NCBI GenBank assembly: GCA_001598975.1
Contig: BBXU01000099.1
Span: 1 to 60,410 of the forward strand
Direction: 5' to 3'
DNA from: Parachlorella kessleri
Lineage: Eukaryota > Chlorophyta > Trebouxiophyceae > Chlorellales > Chlorellaceae
DNA: 60,410 bases
The translations under genes were made by a program, and so were the position numbers. This document shows positions 34,501-45,202 of this stretch, one piece after another. The notes beneath the pieces are model-generated. The model did no database searches. It was not told where the DNA came from and saw nothing but the letters and a program-made list of their open reading frames with translations. Numbering within the stretch: the first letter of the stretch is position 1; each line of letters begins with the position of its first letter.

Positions 34501-35709
34501 GATGTAGGTTCCTGGGTAGCTTTTTGTGGTCGGACATCTGCCCTACCCTGAAGGAGACCACACCACTCAGTGTGGGGTCACAACCTCCCTCCAGACTCCT
34601 GGCCAGTTCATCTCCCATCCCAGCCACTCTACGCAAGGACCCACCTGGGCTTCGACTCCTGCTGGCTACCTACCGCCTGGCTGGGTCACTGCTGCAGATG
34701 TGGAGTACTTGAACAGCCGTGACGCGACCATCATGGGCAGCCGCAACGGGCACGCGCCCATCTACATGTGGTACACCTTCACGCGCAAGGGGTACGAGGG
34801 CATGCGCAAGGACGTGGAGAGGTGCCTGCGCAACGCGCACCTGCTCAAGGTGAGGCCTTGCATGGCAGGGCATGGCAGGGCATAGCCGTGGGTGGGAGTG
34901 TAGGTGGGTGGTGGAACCCTATGGTGGGATGGAAGGCTAGTTTGTGAAAGACTGCAGTGACTTGGGAATCAGGAGCTGCATTGATCGTGCACCTGCCTGG
35001 CCCTCATCTTGTAGGTTATCAGTATGCCTATGCAGCACACCTCTTAGTCTTGAATCCAAGCGTAGGTGACCAAGGGACACGGCTTGCATCTCCCACTCCC
35101 CGTATTTCTCGTGACCTAGCAGACTGCTTCGCCTGCTGTGCACCACCCCGGGGCTCATGCAGTCCAGGGCTTTGTGCATGTCTCTGTGTGTGTCCCTCGC
35201 GGCCCCTTGACGTGTGCAGCTCTGACTCAGCTGGCCTGCGCTGTCGTCGCTCTCTGTCTGTGCTGCAGTCCATGCTGCAGCGCGCCGGCGTGAAGACCAT
35301 GCTCAACGAGCTGTCCAGCACCGTGGTGTTTGAGCGGCCCCAGGAGGAGTCGTTTGTGCGCAAGTGGCAGCTGGCGTGCGAGGGCGACATCGCGCACGTG
35401 GTGGTCATGCCCAACATCACCGTCTCCAAGCTGGAGCGCTTTGTGCAGGAGCTCATCGAGTCAAGGTGGGGGCGCGGTGTTTTCTTGAGGCCTGGCAGCT
35501 GTGCTACTGCCCATACCAGCCGAGTGGCCCATGTGATTACGATGCCCAACAGCATGGTGTCTAGGTGCAGTGCTTGGTGCATGAGTTGATGGAGCTGCAG
35601 CGTGACATAGCCCTGGTGTGCGCTGCCTGGGTGCAGGGCCCGCTGTGCTGTGGCCGCCGCAATGCAGCTGGCTCAAGAGGCCAGGGACAGCGGCCATGGA
35701 GATGAATAG
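31564..35709 (+). CDS. SDC: L-serine decarboxylase (PLP-dependent)
   Basis: This group II pyridoxal-phosphate decarboxylase turns serine into ethanolamine and CO2, feeding phosphatidylethanolamine and choline synthesis. Ten exons (31564-31821, 32091-32167, 32450-32570, 32850-33056, 33434-33568, 33890-33970, 34163-34307, 34698-34849, 35269-35465, 35637-35709) give 481 residues, essentially the length of Arabidopsis SDC1. Family blocks in order: [45 protein letters not shown], the [21 protein letters not shown] segment, [28 protein letters not shown], and [11 protein letters not shown] with the PLP-binding lysine. C-terminal [12 protein letters not shown] and VVVMPNIT are also conserved. Similar plant proteins are often labelled histidine decarboxylase; the strong match to plant SDC favours serine. 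There is no targeting peptide; the N-terminal 80 residues are polar and variable. TGTAA follows at 35893. Confidence 0.93.
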
Positions 35710-35892
35710 ATTGGGAGCGGAGGTTGAAGGCATTGCTGCAAGTCCTGGTAGCAGTGTCGTCGGAAGGGTCGATCTAGGGACTGCTGCTTCCTCAGGTAGC
35801 ATGCAAGTTGGCTTGCGGAATATGTCTCCCTTTTGTTGCGAGCCTTGCTCGTCTGCGTTCATACCTGTAGGAACTGCTTGTGAGATAAGGAT

Positions 35893-35897
35893 TGTAA
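35893..35897 (+). terminator. TGTAA polyadenylation signal of SDC
   Basis: TGTAA occurs about 185 nt after the serine decarboxylase stop codon, a normal distance for an algal 3' UTR. Confidence 0.5.
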
Positions 35898-36217
35898 TGA
35901 ATGTGGACAGGCATTTGATTGCTCAGGCGCCTTGTGCTGCAGCTTACCGCTGGAGTTTGGTGGCGTGGCTGTCGGTTCTGCCTTGCACTTCTGTTACCAC
36001 TCAGGCATCCACTCATGCGCGCGCATAGCGGGGGCTGGGCGGACTGCCCCATGATTTTGTTGGGAACATCTATGTTTTGGACTTCTTTCACATCATTGCA
36101 TTGTACCTACCGGCCGTACCCTGCGTTCCTAAACTCTTTTCCCCCATGCCCAGGCTGGCCCCGCTTTTCATCGCGCCCTCTCTTTCGTTGGCCAAGACCT
36201 CCGCTTTGGTGGTGGAA

Positions 36218-36256
36218 CAGGATATTAGTATGGGTGGCACCCATACTAATATCCTG
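36218..36256. repeat. perfect palindrome, 18-bp arms, 3-base loop
   Basis: The arm CAGGATATTAGTATGGGT (36218-36235) is followed by GGC and then its exact reverse complement (36239-36256). It lies inside a dispersed-repeat copy, in intergenic DNA downstream of serine decarboxylase. As DNA it could extrude a cruciform; as RNA it would form a stable hairpin. Confidence 0.95.
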
Positions 36257-36310
36257 GCAGGTAGTGCGAACAGGGAGTGAGTTAAGCTGGACTGACAGGG
36301 CTGGGTGCAG
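36219..36310 (+). repeat. dispersed short repeat, copy B
   Basis: This is the second copy of the family seen at 10250 and 40097. It has the sequence GGCAGGTAGTGCGAACAGGG, followed by a GAGTTAAGCTG-like segment and further matches to copy C (GCAGAATG(T/C)GCC). Between ATGGGTGGC and GGCAGGTAG it carries an extra inverted segment that makes the palindrome at 36218-36256. Confidence 0.65.
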
Positions 36311-37251
36311 AATGTGCCTATGTTATGGCGGCGATCTTCAGCAGCACTGGTCGAGCGGTTTCTAGTGGCGAGCTGAGCACCCTCTTTTTATGTGCTGCCT
36401 TAGAAAATTCAACTCAGCTAAATAATGCAGAGAAATATGAGTTGCGTGCTAGCCTGTTGTGTGTCAGACATTGTAACGTCTGATGAGTAAGTAAAACTCA
36501 ACTCGTCATTCCGGAGCCCTGCACATTCCCATCCATCATGCTTGGGCTGGAAGCAATTTACACAGGCACGCTACTCTCAAGCATACCAGCAACCTGGCGC
36601 TGCACTGAAACCCACCAAATCCTGTTTATAACAGCTGCCACATCACATTGCAAGGCATGAAACACAAAAAGAACGAACACGCTGCCAACATTCAAAAAGT
36701 GGCGAGTGCCAGGCTCATACTTTGACCAGCAGTCAGAAATGCTTTTATGGGCCAAACTAAAAACTGTAAGATCAAGATAATGCAAGCTCCGAGACGTCAG
36801 TACAGGCGACTAAACATACAGGGAGGTGAGCTACTTGTCGATACAGTGGGGCACAGCAAGCCTAGCCTCCAGCGTAGCGCTATTCCGCATGTGTTTCATA
36901 TGGTTTTGCATGGGGTTCGTAGCCATCACCCGCAGTCAGCTACCCAGATCATGGGGCACACACACTCTTCCTCAATCACGAAGGTCGCAGCAGGATGCAG
37001 AGGGCAGGACTGCCGGCCCCTGCTGCCAACTGAACAGTATCGTGGCAGAGAACAAACCGTAAATTTTCCGCTCATCCCGCTGTGAGGCTTTCTCACCTCA
37101 GTATCCCATGCACTCAGTTGTCCCAAGAGCCATTGAAAACTTCCTGAGAGCTACGAGAGATTTCCCTGTCCCATGGGACCCACCCACCCACCCAGCCACT
37201 TGCCACACCGCCCATTCTCCCACCTTGGAGCCAGCGGCCAGCTGGGCGGCT

Positions 37252-38884
37252 TCAGTACTGTATTGACGGAAAGACATCCAGCTCTGAGCTCATACTTCTC
37301 GCGCCGCCCGCGTAGCCCTCCCCGGTGTAGGCAGGTGCCCTGGGAGACGTGCCCTCAAACTCGTCGGTCAGGCTCTCGTAATACTCGCGTATGCTCAGCT
37401 GCTCAGGGGTCAGCGCAAACTGCCCCAGCTTGGGCGTGCGACCTGAAAGAGTCCAAGCCAGGCAACACCAGTCAGCGCATGGCAGCCGTCAATCGATTTT
37501 GTGTCTGCTGTTCCAAGAGCCATGACGGGGACGTCATCCTGCACTGCGCTTCTTCTGCCTAATGCCCACCTTTTAGGCTGACCACGGCAGGGCATGGGGC
37601 TGTCTTGAGTTGAAAATAACCCAGCGGGCAGCTACAAAATGCCAGGGTGTCAAGGGATTGATACCGCCCCCAGGCAGCCCATTCCCCAGTGGTAATATCC
37701 ACCGCCACCTCAATTCTCAAAAGGCAACAAATGAGGAGGGCAAGCTGTGCACCTGCCTTCCTCTGAACCCCTCCTCCTGAGTTGAGCCTGCTTTGCCCAC
37801 ACCTGAGATGAAGTGCCCCGGCGGCAGCTCTGCCCACTGCACCCCACCCGCCTCCACAGGCACCGCCAGCTGGGCATTACTCAGCGACAGCGCGTTGTCG
37901 TCATCAATCTCGTAGTACAAAGGCTCCCTGCCTGAGCTGTCGCGCGCTGCAAACACGCTGTGCTTATCGCCATCGTACACCACAAAGGCGTACTGGCCCT
38001 GCAGGCAGGCGGGCGGGCATACCCTGACATCGGTAACGTCCCCCCGCCCTTACCAGGTTCTTGGAAATCGGAACCCTACCCGTGTCATGAAGAATGGGAG
38101 CATGCGGGACGCCCACGAGCCCACCCAAGACAGCCCCCTCTACAAACCTGCAGCTCCGACAGGAGCACCAGGAGGTCCCCTGAGCGGTTCTTCAGGTACG
38201 CGCGCTGTATAAGCTCCGCGGCCAACTGCCGCTGGTCCGGCACGGTGGCAGCCACAGGCAGGACGCCAGTGGGGCTGCCGCGCGGGCTGTCGGCCTGGGG
38301 CTCGCCATACCTCTCAGACAGCTCGTCCAGGTTGGACAGATAACTGCGTGCAGCGGGGGGCACCTGGGTGTGCACGTGAGGTCCTGCCAGGCTTGCTGTG
38401 ACTGGCGCAAGGCTGAGCATACTGCCAGGGTCGCCTGTCTGCAAGCTGACCTGACACGCCCTGACGCGGCTGGACAGCAGGCGCCACCCATGAAATGCCT
38501 GGGCAAAGTGCGACTAGCAGGGCAACTGACAGGCAGCAGGCACCAGAGGCTGCCTCGACAATACTTGACAACTGCACTTGCAGCGTTGCAGAGCAGCCGC
38601 TCTTCAACCTCAGCAAACACAAATACACACCCGCCCCAGCTTGCGCACCCCATGAACACCGCTGACACACACCCGTTGAAAACGCATATCAAGCTCCTGC
38701 TGGAGTCGTAGGCCACATTGGGTTGCACACGAAGGAGCTCCCCGGCCACGTCGAACAGGCCAGGCAAGACGACCACCGAGGCCCCAGCTCCCAAGCTGTA
38801 AGTGCTAGGGGAGCTGTTGAAGGTCGCATGGGCCAGCCCGGCGCCGATCGCTGACGTGCCGGCCTTGTCTGCGCCCCTGCACAT
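37252..38884 (-). CDS. TSJT1/AILP1-like GATase_7-family protein
   Basis: Four minus-strand exons (38884-38673, 38343-38148, 37998-37803, 37442-37252) keep phase and give 264 residues, close to the roughly 250 of plant TSJT1, Wali7 and AILP1 proteins. These carry a class-II glutamine amidotransferase-like fold (related to the N-terminal half of asparagine synthetase) without a synthetase partner. Matching blocks are LICVFNGYLSNLDELSERYG near residue 65-85, then GQYAFVVYDGDKHSVFAARD, the LYYEIDDDNALSLSNAQL segment, and the WAELPPGHFISG block. In plants such genes respond to auxin, aluminium or stress; the enzymatic activity is not established. The N-terminus starts MCRGADKAG; whether the second-position Cys could act as the family nucleophile cannot be told from sequence. 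An upstream exon is possible. It is divergent from GCSH. Confidence 0.78.
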
Positions 38885-39280
38885 CGTGCTACACAGATGT
38901 TCAGGCACACGTAAGCCTTGGACTACACCAGATTTACAGGCGTGCATGACAGGATGAAAACTGCATACTTTATAAGCGCAGCGATGCGGTCCTGGGAAGT
39001 TTTTCTGCTGCCAAAACTCAGTCCCAGGCTGCCTAGGAAAGCGTGTTTAGGTGAGTACAAATAAAAGCTGCCAGGATGGAGTTTTTCCAACATGATTGGT
39101 ATGTGCGTGCTTGTGAAGCACTGAAGGACGTCATAGAAAGCCTTGCCTGGAGCCTCAAGTGGCGAGGAAGGCTTCCCGGCATATTTCCACTTGCTTCCCG
39201 CTTTGCCGTGGTAGTGGGGTGTCCAGTTCACAAGGTTTCCTCTGGCCAGCCATTGATTGTACAGATCCGCCTTGTGCATC
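38885..39280. promoter_or_regulatory. divergent promoter, GATase_7 / GCSH
   Basis: These 396 nt lie between two divergent start codons. A minus-strand open frame (39339-38923) covers it but begins with GTG, overlaps the GCSH first exon antisense and matches nothing, so I treat the region as promoter and 5' UTR. Confidence 0.4.
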
Positions 39281-40752
39281 ATGGCGCTCCGCAGGCTCTT
39301 CTCGGAGGTTGCACTGAGGTGCGGAGCTGCACCCTCCACCTTTGCGCTGCGATCACTCGCTGTGCGGGGCTACTCAACAGGTATACATAGCTAATTTGGG
39401 TTGGGCAGAACCTGCATTGTTGGTGGCGTCACCCAGTACCGTTCCCTCGATTGGTTGCAAGCGTACTGATGGGCTTTTCGCTTTGTCTGCAGTGGAGAAG
39501 GGCCTGCTTTATGCCAAGAGTCACGAGTGGGCCAAGGTAGAGGGCGACACTGCCACCATTGGCATCTCCGACTTTGCCCAGGCAAGCTCCCCTTTGAGTT
39601 GGAGCCTTGCAGGAACCAGCGCCAGCACCTGTATCTCTGGCAACTTGTTGCCTTGATAGCAGAGTGATGGCAACCTAATGTCATATGCTTGCCTCATACA
39701 GACTAATTGTAAGAGTTGGTACAGTGAGGTCCACTCGCCTAAGCCTGCGTAACTATTCCACGGCAGCGGCCAGCAACCAAAGCCTGCGTCCCAACCTAGC
39801 TGCTGTGGTGCAGGAGGAGCTGGGTGATGTTGTGTATGTGGAGCTGCCGGCAGTTGGCAGCGACGTTACGAAGGGCGAAACTTTTGGTGTGGTGGAGTCT
39901 GTGAAGGCAAGCGGGGGGATAAGGGAGGGTAGAGAAGCAGGACGGGGAGGGGGGGGGTTGTTAATGGTGGCAGCAGAGCGAACAACAGCATAGGCGAGCT
40001 GAGAAGCCAGGGTTGGAAGCAATTCTGATCTGTGGTAATGCCGCCCGGTGTCCGACTGGGACAAGTGAAGCTTGGAACACCAGGCAGCACAGGCTCTGTT
40101 ATTAGCATGGGTGGCAGGTAGTGCGAACAGGGTGAGAGTTGAGCTGTATGAACGGGACTGGAGGCAGAATGCGCCCGAGTCTTGCCTGGGTTCTGAGCCA
40201 GTAGTTCTCTCCCCAAGATAAGCTAAGGCCACTGGAAGCTTGGATGCAGCTCAACTGCTGGTTATGTCACTTTGCCAAGGTCGAGTTGGGCTTCTGTAGC
40301 GTGCTAGTGGCTCGTAATGTGTATGCTACCTGCTGCAACAGGTGAGCAGCCTGCTCAAGAGGTTTGCCCACACCGCCTGTGCGTTGCTGCAGGCTGCTAG
40401 TGATGTCTACTCACCCGTGAGCGGCACTGTGACTGAGATTAACAATGCCTTAGTTGACGACCCTGCCAAGGTATGCCACTGGAGCCAGCTGGTGTGGTAT
40501 GTGGTGCAGAGCATGGCTGTTGACCAGGAATGTTTTACCCTTCCGCTGGAGCAGCACATTGGATTCTACCAAAGTCTAGCATTTGTTTGTCAGGCACCGA
40601 TGGCTGAAGCCCAGGTTGCGCTGCTAATGCAGGTCAACAGCAGCGCTTTCACCGATGGCTGGATGCTGAAGGTGAAGCTTACAGACAAGGACACCAGCGG
40701 CCTCCTCGACGACAAAGCTTATGAGGAGTTTTGTGCTGCTGGCGGCCACTAG
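39281..40752 (+). CDS. GCSH: glycine cleavage system H protein, mitochondrial
   Basis: The H protein carries a lipoyl arm that shuttles the aminomethyl group between the P, T and L proteins of glycine decarboxylase in mitochondria (photorespiration, one-carbon supply). Exons 39281-39380, 39493-39581, 39814-39906, 40393-40470 and 40633-40752 give 159 residues, the usual size. The first exon is a classic presequence ([14 protein letters not shown]...RGYST). The mature part begins [19 protein letters not shown]. It includes GISDFAQ then [12 protein letters not shown], the lipoylation block GVVESVK then AASDVYSP (the lipoyl-lysine is the last codon of exon 3), and ends GWMLKVKL...YEEFC. Introns 39582-39813 and 39907-40392 both start with GC (CAG|GCAAGC and AAG|GCAAGC); family conservation across both joints makes these boundaries firm. 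A TGTAA occurs at 41507. Confidence 0.95.
40097..40180 (+). repeat. dispersed short repeat, copy C
   Basis: The segment TTAGCATGGGTGGCAGGTAG, continuing TGCGAACAGGGTGAGAGTTG, matches copies A and B. Homology with copy B extends through GCAGAATGCGCC. It lies in the third intron of GCSH. Confidence 0.65.
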
Positions 40753-41866
40753 GTGGCAGAGGCATCGCCTAGATATGGCGTGGCAAGCACTTGGGGATGG
40801 GTGGATCATAAGCTGGGCTGCGGTAAGCTTGGCAAGGGCTTCCCACTCTCTGTTGCCGGGTAGGACTGCCCTTTACCCTCTGCCATCACTGTTGACTGTT
40901 CTATTGCTTTACCGTGCATTTGTGGGTCTCCGTTTCTGCTATTCCTGCTGCCTTTCTTGCCCAGGTGCAGTGTAGGTTTTGGATCACCACGCAGGGTCTG
41001 TTGCTATTGCGATGGCAGGTCACCAAGGGTTTGGTGATCCTTGCAGAAAACTAGGGAACTGAGCATGTTGTTGGCGCGTGGGGCTGCTTTGACCAGTAGG
41101 TCTGATGAGGCCAGAGGACTCACTGCGGGCCGGTGAGGCACCCTACCCTCAACTTTATGGCATAAACTAGTGTGTCTCTTCCCTCGCAAACAAGGGAAAG
41201 GAGACGCAAGAAGCCTGGTGTAGCACAACCCATCCTGCAGTTAGCAGGTGCGCGTTGAGAAGTTCCACCCCTACCCCTCCTCTGGTCGCATCTCCTGCCA
41301 TCAGACGGAACCCCCTGTTCAGAGATTTCCAACAACTATTCAAGATGCATTGCACGTCAAGAAAGGGGTCAGTTTGGCGGGTGCCCAGCTGCGTCAGTTA
41401 GCAGAGCAGGGAACACAGCCACAAGCACGAAGGCAAACTATAAGGGAGAGTGCAGCTAACAGAGCAGGGCAATCCTTTCGGGAAGGACCTCAGGAGCATA
41501 CTTGCATGTAAGCATCCAGCCCTGTTGGTAGAATTCGCACCCTTACCAACAACCTGCCACAACTGATGGAGCCTTGCTCAGTGGCTCATCTTTGCGGCCA
41601 TGCTGCTCTCCCCTGGCCCAAAGGCCAGTCACAGCAAGCTAAATCCGTGTAAGGAGAACGTTGGCACAAGAACGTGGCCATCTTGATGTGCGCGCGGGTG
41701 AGCTGTGGCGCTCCCGCCCCTGACTACAAGCCTACAAACACCGTTCATCTCACCTCTTTGTGGTAGCCAACCACCGACAAGTTGACCGGTCGATATCCGG
41801 TGGCCTTGGTCCCCTGGTGCCTGAAGTCGCATTCTTCACCCTCGTTGGGTCCTGCCTTGGACCAAG
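40753..41866. other. GCSH 3' UTR and RIB72 upstream region
   Basis: No exon can be supported in these 1.1 kb. An open frame at 41248-41511 starts with GTG and has no recognisable content. TGTAA at 41507-41511 may end the GCSH transcript, which would give a 3' UTR of about 750 nt. Confidence 0.4.
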
Positions 41867-44800
41867 ATGGCTTCGCAGGAGCCACTGCCCAAGCTGCCAG
41901 GCTATCAAATCTCTCCTCCGGTAACCGCGGAATATACGATGCACCTTACGATGTCTTTGCGCACAGCCGCTTGTGCTTGCTGCATCAGCGCTGCCCGCCC
42001 TGCCTGTTACAAGAACAAAAGCACCAGCTCACCGAAAAGCTGCCACTGGTGTTGCTTTCCTCGTCTTGCTAACGCGCTAGTGACAGTTCCGCTGCTTTGG
42101 CCCCTTGCAGCTGTCGCTGGCCGGCGCTGCTTTCCATAAGAAGCAGACGCTGGTGTGGAAGAACGGCTATGCATTGCCGGTTGAGACAGCCCCAGCGGCT
42201 CCTTCCTCCACCCTGACCCCAGCACAGGCCAGCAACGACTGGCAGCAGCTGCTGCCGCACCACCTTACGACCTACACTGCCGTTACAGCCAACGTGGCGG
42301 TAATGAACAGGTCTAACCCAGCCAAAGACCCACCCAAGTGGTTGGAGTACGACAAGAAGGTATAACACCATGCACGGCTGGCTGAGTATGTTTACTTACG
42401 TGCAAGAGTACCTGGATACAGTGATGTCCTCCGCGAGTGCTGGCCCCCAGTGGCTGGGACACCCAGCAGAGCTGCCCACTGCCTGCAGGTGCTGCGCTTC
42501 TTTGGCTTCTTCCAAGAGGTGGTGCCTGACAGTCGGGAGGAGACCTGGCGTGTGCGAAAGGTGGTGATACTGCTGTATCTGGAGGACGACTCCCTGCAGG
42601 TTGTTGAGCCGCCTGAGACCAACAGTGGGCTCCCTCAGGTGCGACAGTAGCTGATTGTAGTCAGGCCTGTCAGGGTACACAAATTTCCATGTGACTTGCA
42701 TGAGTTAAATTCCCTTACACCAGTCAGTCTGCTGTGCGTCTGACGTAATCATTCCAAACACCGCAGGGCACCTTCATCCGGCGCCATAAGATCCCCAGGA
42801 GCGGAGGCGCGGGCAGCGGCTTCCTCGGCTTGACAGACCTGTTGGTGGGCAGTGCTGTCACCATTTACGGGCGCACCATCTACATCTGTGATGCAGATCC
42901 CTTCACTCGTTCCTTCGCAACGGCCCGCGGCATCAGTCTGGCGGAGGTGCAGCCGTACCCTATCAATCCAATTGAGCAGTACAAAGCAGAAAAGTCGGCG
43001 CCCTCAGGTGGGCTGTCTGTGTGCTTCTAGGCTACTGGGAGCTCATTGAACTGCTTGGCGATGTTTAAGAGCAGTCGATGGGCTCACCTCAAGTAGCAAG
43101 TTACCAGTGGGAGCAGGACCTGTGTTGCAGGGCTGAGTCGGGCGGATGATGACAGTCCCTCGAAGTACGCTGAGGTACATTCCTTTGGACGAGGGATATA
43201 TCCTGGATTTGGAGCTCCAACACTTAGTTTAGCCTATGTTCAGCACAAGCATGAGCGCCCATGCTGATCTGCTGTGCCGGAGCTCACTGTCACACCTTGG
43301 GCCCTCTTTTCTGGAAGTTACAGCTCCCTGGTGACATTCTTGCAGGCACTTCTGGGCAAGGAGGCCATGAATCGCCAGCTCAAGCAGTTCCTGGAGAACA
43401 GCAAGCAGGTGGGGTGCTCGCTTGTGCCAGGCTAAGCGCCACGCACGCAACCCAGCAAGTAACATAGAAGCTTCCACCTGCTGCAGGTCCTGCGCTTTTT
43501 CTGCGTCTGGGACGATAGGAAGAGTTTGTATGGGGACCGCCGCTCTTATAAGCTACACTACTTCCTTGAGGTGCGGTGCTGCTCTGCCTTAAAGCTTTTG
43601 TTTGCAAGGGTCGACGCAGTGCTCTAGGAGCTACCTTGTTATCACCCCTAATTCGCTGTGCAGGACAACACTGCAGAGATTTTGGAGATGCTGGAGGCCA
43701 ATAGTGGCAAGGATCCCTTCCCCGCCTTCCTTAAGCGCGGCACGCTGCCCAAGGTCTGTTGGCTTGGGCATACCGTAGTACGAACTTCCAGTCATTCTGA
43801 CTGCCCTACTGCTGCATGGTGTAACGCCTGGATAGGCCAAACCGTTTCATGTACCACTTAATGATCTGTCAATTATATTGCATGCAGGCGGTAGTGGCTG
43901 GTGCGCCTGGTAGCCGGCCCCCAGCAAACCTCAACTACAAGCCCCAGGACCTACGTATTGGGTCTACAATCCAGGTCTATGGCAGGGACTTTTTCCTGTA
44001 TGACTGCGATGATTTCACTCGCACATGGAGCCAGGTAAGGTCCTTTGCTGTAATGACAGAAAGTCGCAAGGACACATTGCTGAGGCTCCACAAACCGTTG
44101 CCATGAGAGCTTGCATGAGTAATGCTGGCCACCTTCAACAATCTCTTCTGGCACCACCTCCTCCCGCCATGTCCCCTTTTGTTGCTGACGCAGGAAACCC
44201 CCCCTGTCCTGTTGTGACTTGCATTCCCTGTTACAATCCCGCTGTCTGCACCCCGGGTACATTGCAGGAGCAGATGGGTATGACGGATGCTGAGTTGGCG
44301 CCCATTGATGTGTCAGAACCCCGCAAACCACTCCCCAAACCCTCCCTGCCGCCTCACAACGGCTATGGCTCCCTGGAGGACAGCCTACAAAATTGTGTCA
44401 AGCTGGTGCGCCTTCAGCAGGGCCCACCCTGCCTGCGGGTTGTTTCCTGCTGCAGACTTGAATCCTGGTTCTTTCATTCCATGACGAGCAATGCAGACTT
44501 GCTAGTCGGGCTTGCCCGAGAGCCGAAGTGGCCCCTCATGCATGCCTGCAGGTCCCCACAGCGCCCAAGCGTGACCTGTTGGCCCTCATGAACAAGGACA
44601 GGATCGTGCTGCGTTTCCTCTGCCGCTTGCTGGATGGCAGTGGCTACCGACTTAATAACATTGATAGGTAAGGGATGGCTCAAACTAGGTAGGACAGTTG
44701 TGTTAGCTTGAGCCTCAACTGACTCTGGGGGTTGCTGTGCATCCTGTGCAGGGAGCGGCGGTTTGTATTGTCCTACTTCTGTGCTGATGATACACTGTCT

Positions 44801-45151
44801 GTTTTCGAGCCGCCAGTGCCCAACAGCGGCATCATGGGCGGCAAGTATTTGGAGCGGATGAAGGTATGTTTATGGTGGAAGATATTATGTTTATGTTTAT
44901 GTAGGATTTGTTTATGGTTGAATTATAATGAGCGGTTGAATTATTTTTCAGGCCTTCATTATTAATTGGTTTTGACATGTCACCGCTTACAGTTTTGCTT
45001 TGCTTTGCAGGCACCCAAGCCGCAGGCAGCCGCGGGGACATACTACAAGGAGCAAGACTTGTTTGCGGGGGCCAGGATCACCCTCCAAACCAAGGTTTTT
45101 GAGTTGTTGGAGGCGGATAAGTTCACCCAAGACTTCAAGAACCGAGCTTGA
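41867..45151 (+). CDS. RIB72: RIB72/EFHC-like DM10 protein, no EF-hand tail
   Basis: RIB72 (EFHC1/2 in animals) is a microtubule inner protein of ciliary doublets. Thirteen exons (41867-41920, 42111-42359, 42489-42638, 42767-43007, 43131-43174, 43346-43408, 43487-43570, 43664-43753, 43888-44034, 44268-44405, 44552-44667, 44752-44863, 45011-45151) give 542 residues. The N-terminus [12 protein letters not shown] and [13 protein letters not shown] match the family start. Three DM10 domains follow, each opening VLRFFGF, VLRFFCV or VLRFLCR and closing with an [32 protein letters not shown] or [16 protein letters not shown] block. The protein stops four residues after the third DM10 domain. Chlamydomonas RIB72 is about 640 residues and continues into an EF-hand region, which is absent here. 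Splice sites are ordinary except one GTCTGT donor at 43754. TGTAA follows at 45198. Confidence 0.9.
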
Positions 45152-45197
45152 ATCAAGCTGGATTGGTTTCTGGTGGGTTCTACTAGCACACTAGCTA

Positions 45198-45202
45198 TGT
45201 AA
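45198..45202 (+). terminator. TGTAA polyadenylation signal of RIB72-like gene
   Basis: TGTAA lies about 47 nt after the RIB72-like stop codon. Its closeness supports the view that the transcript really ends here without an EF-hand exon. Confidence 0.5.

Larger units (their letters stand above)
35710..37251. other. intergenic between convergent genes
   Basis: This 1.5-kb stretch separates the serine decarboxylase stop from the stop of the minus-strand GATase_7 gene. It holds the SDC polyadenylation signal, one copy of the dispersed repeat with a palindrome (36218-36310), and otherwise no supported gene. Confidence 0.5.

Noticed and set aside
38923..39339. 138-residue minus-strand frame over the GATase_7/GCSH gap
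   Set aside because: It starts with GTG, overlaps the GCSH presequence exon antisense and matches nothing known. An upstream exon of the GATase_7 gene cannot be excluded but has no support.
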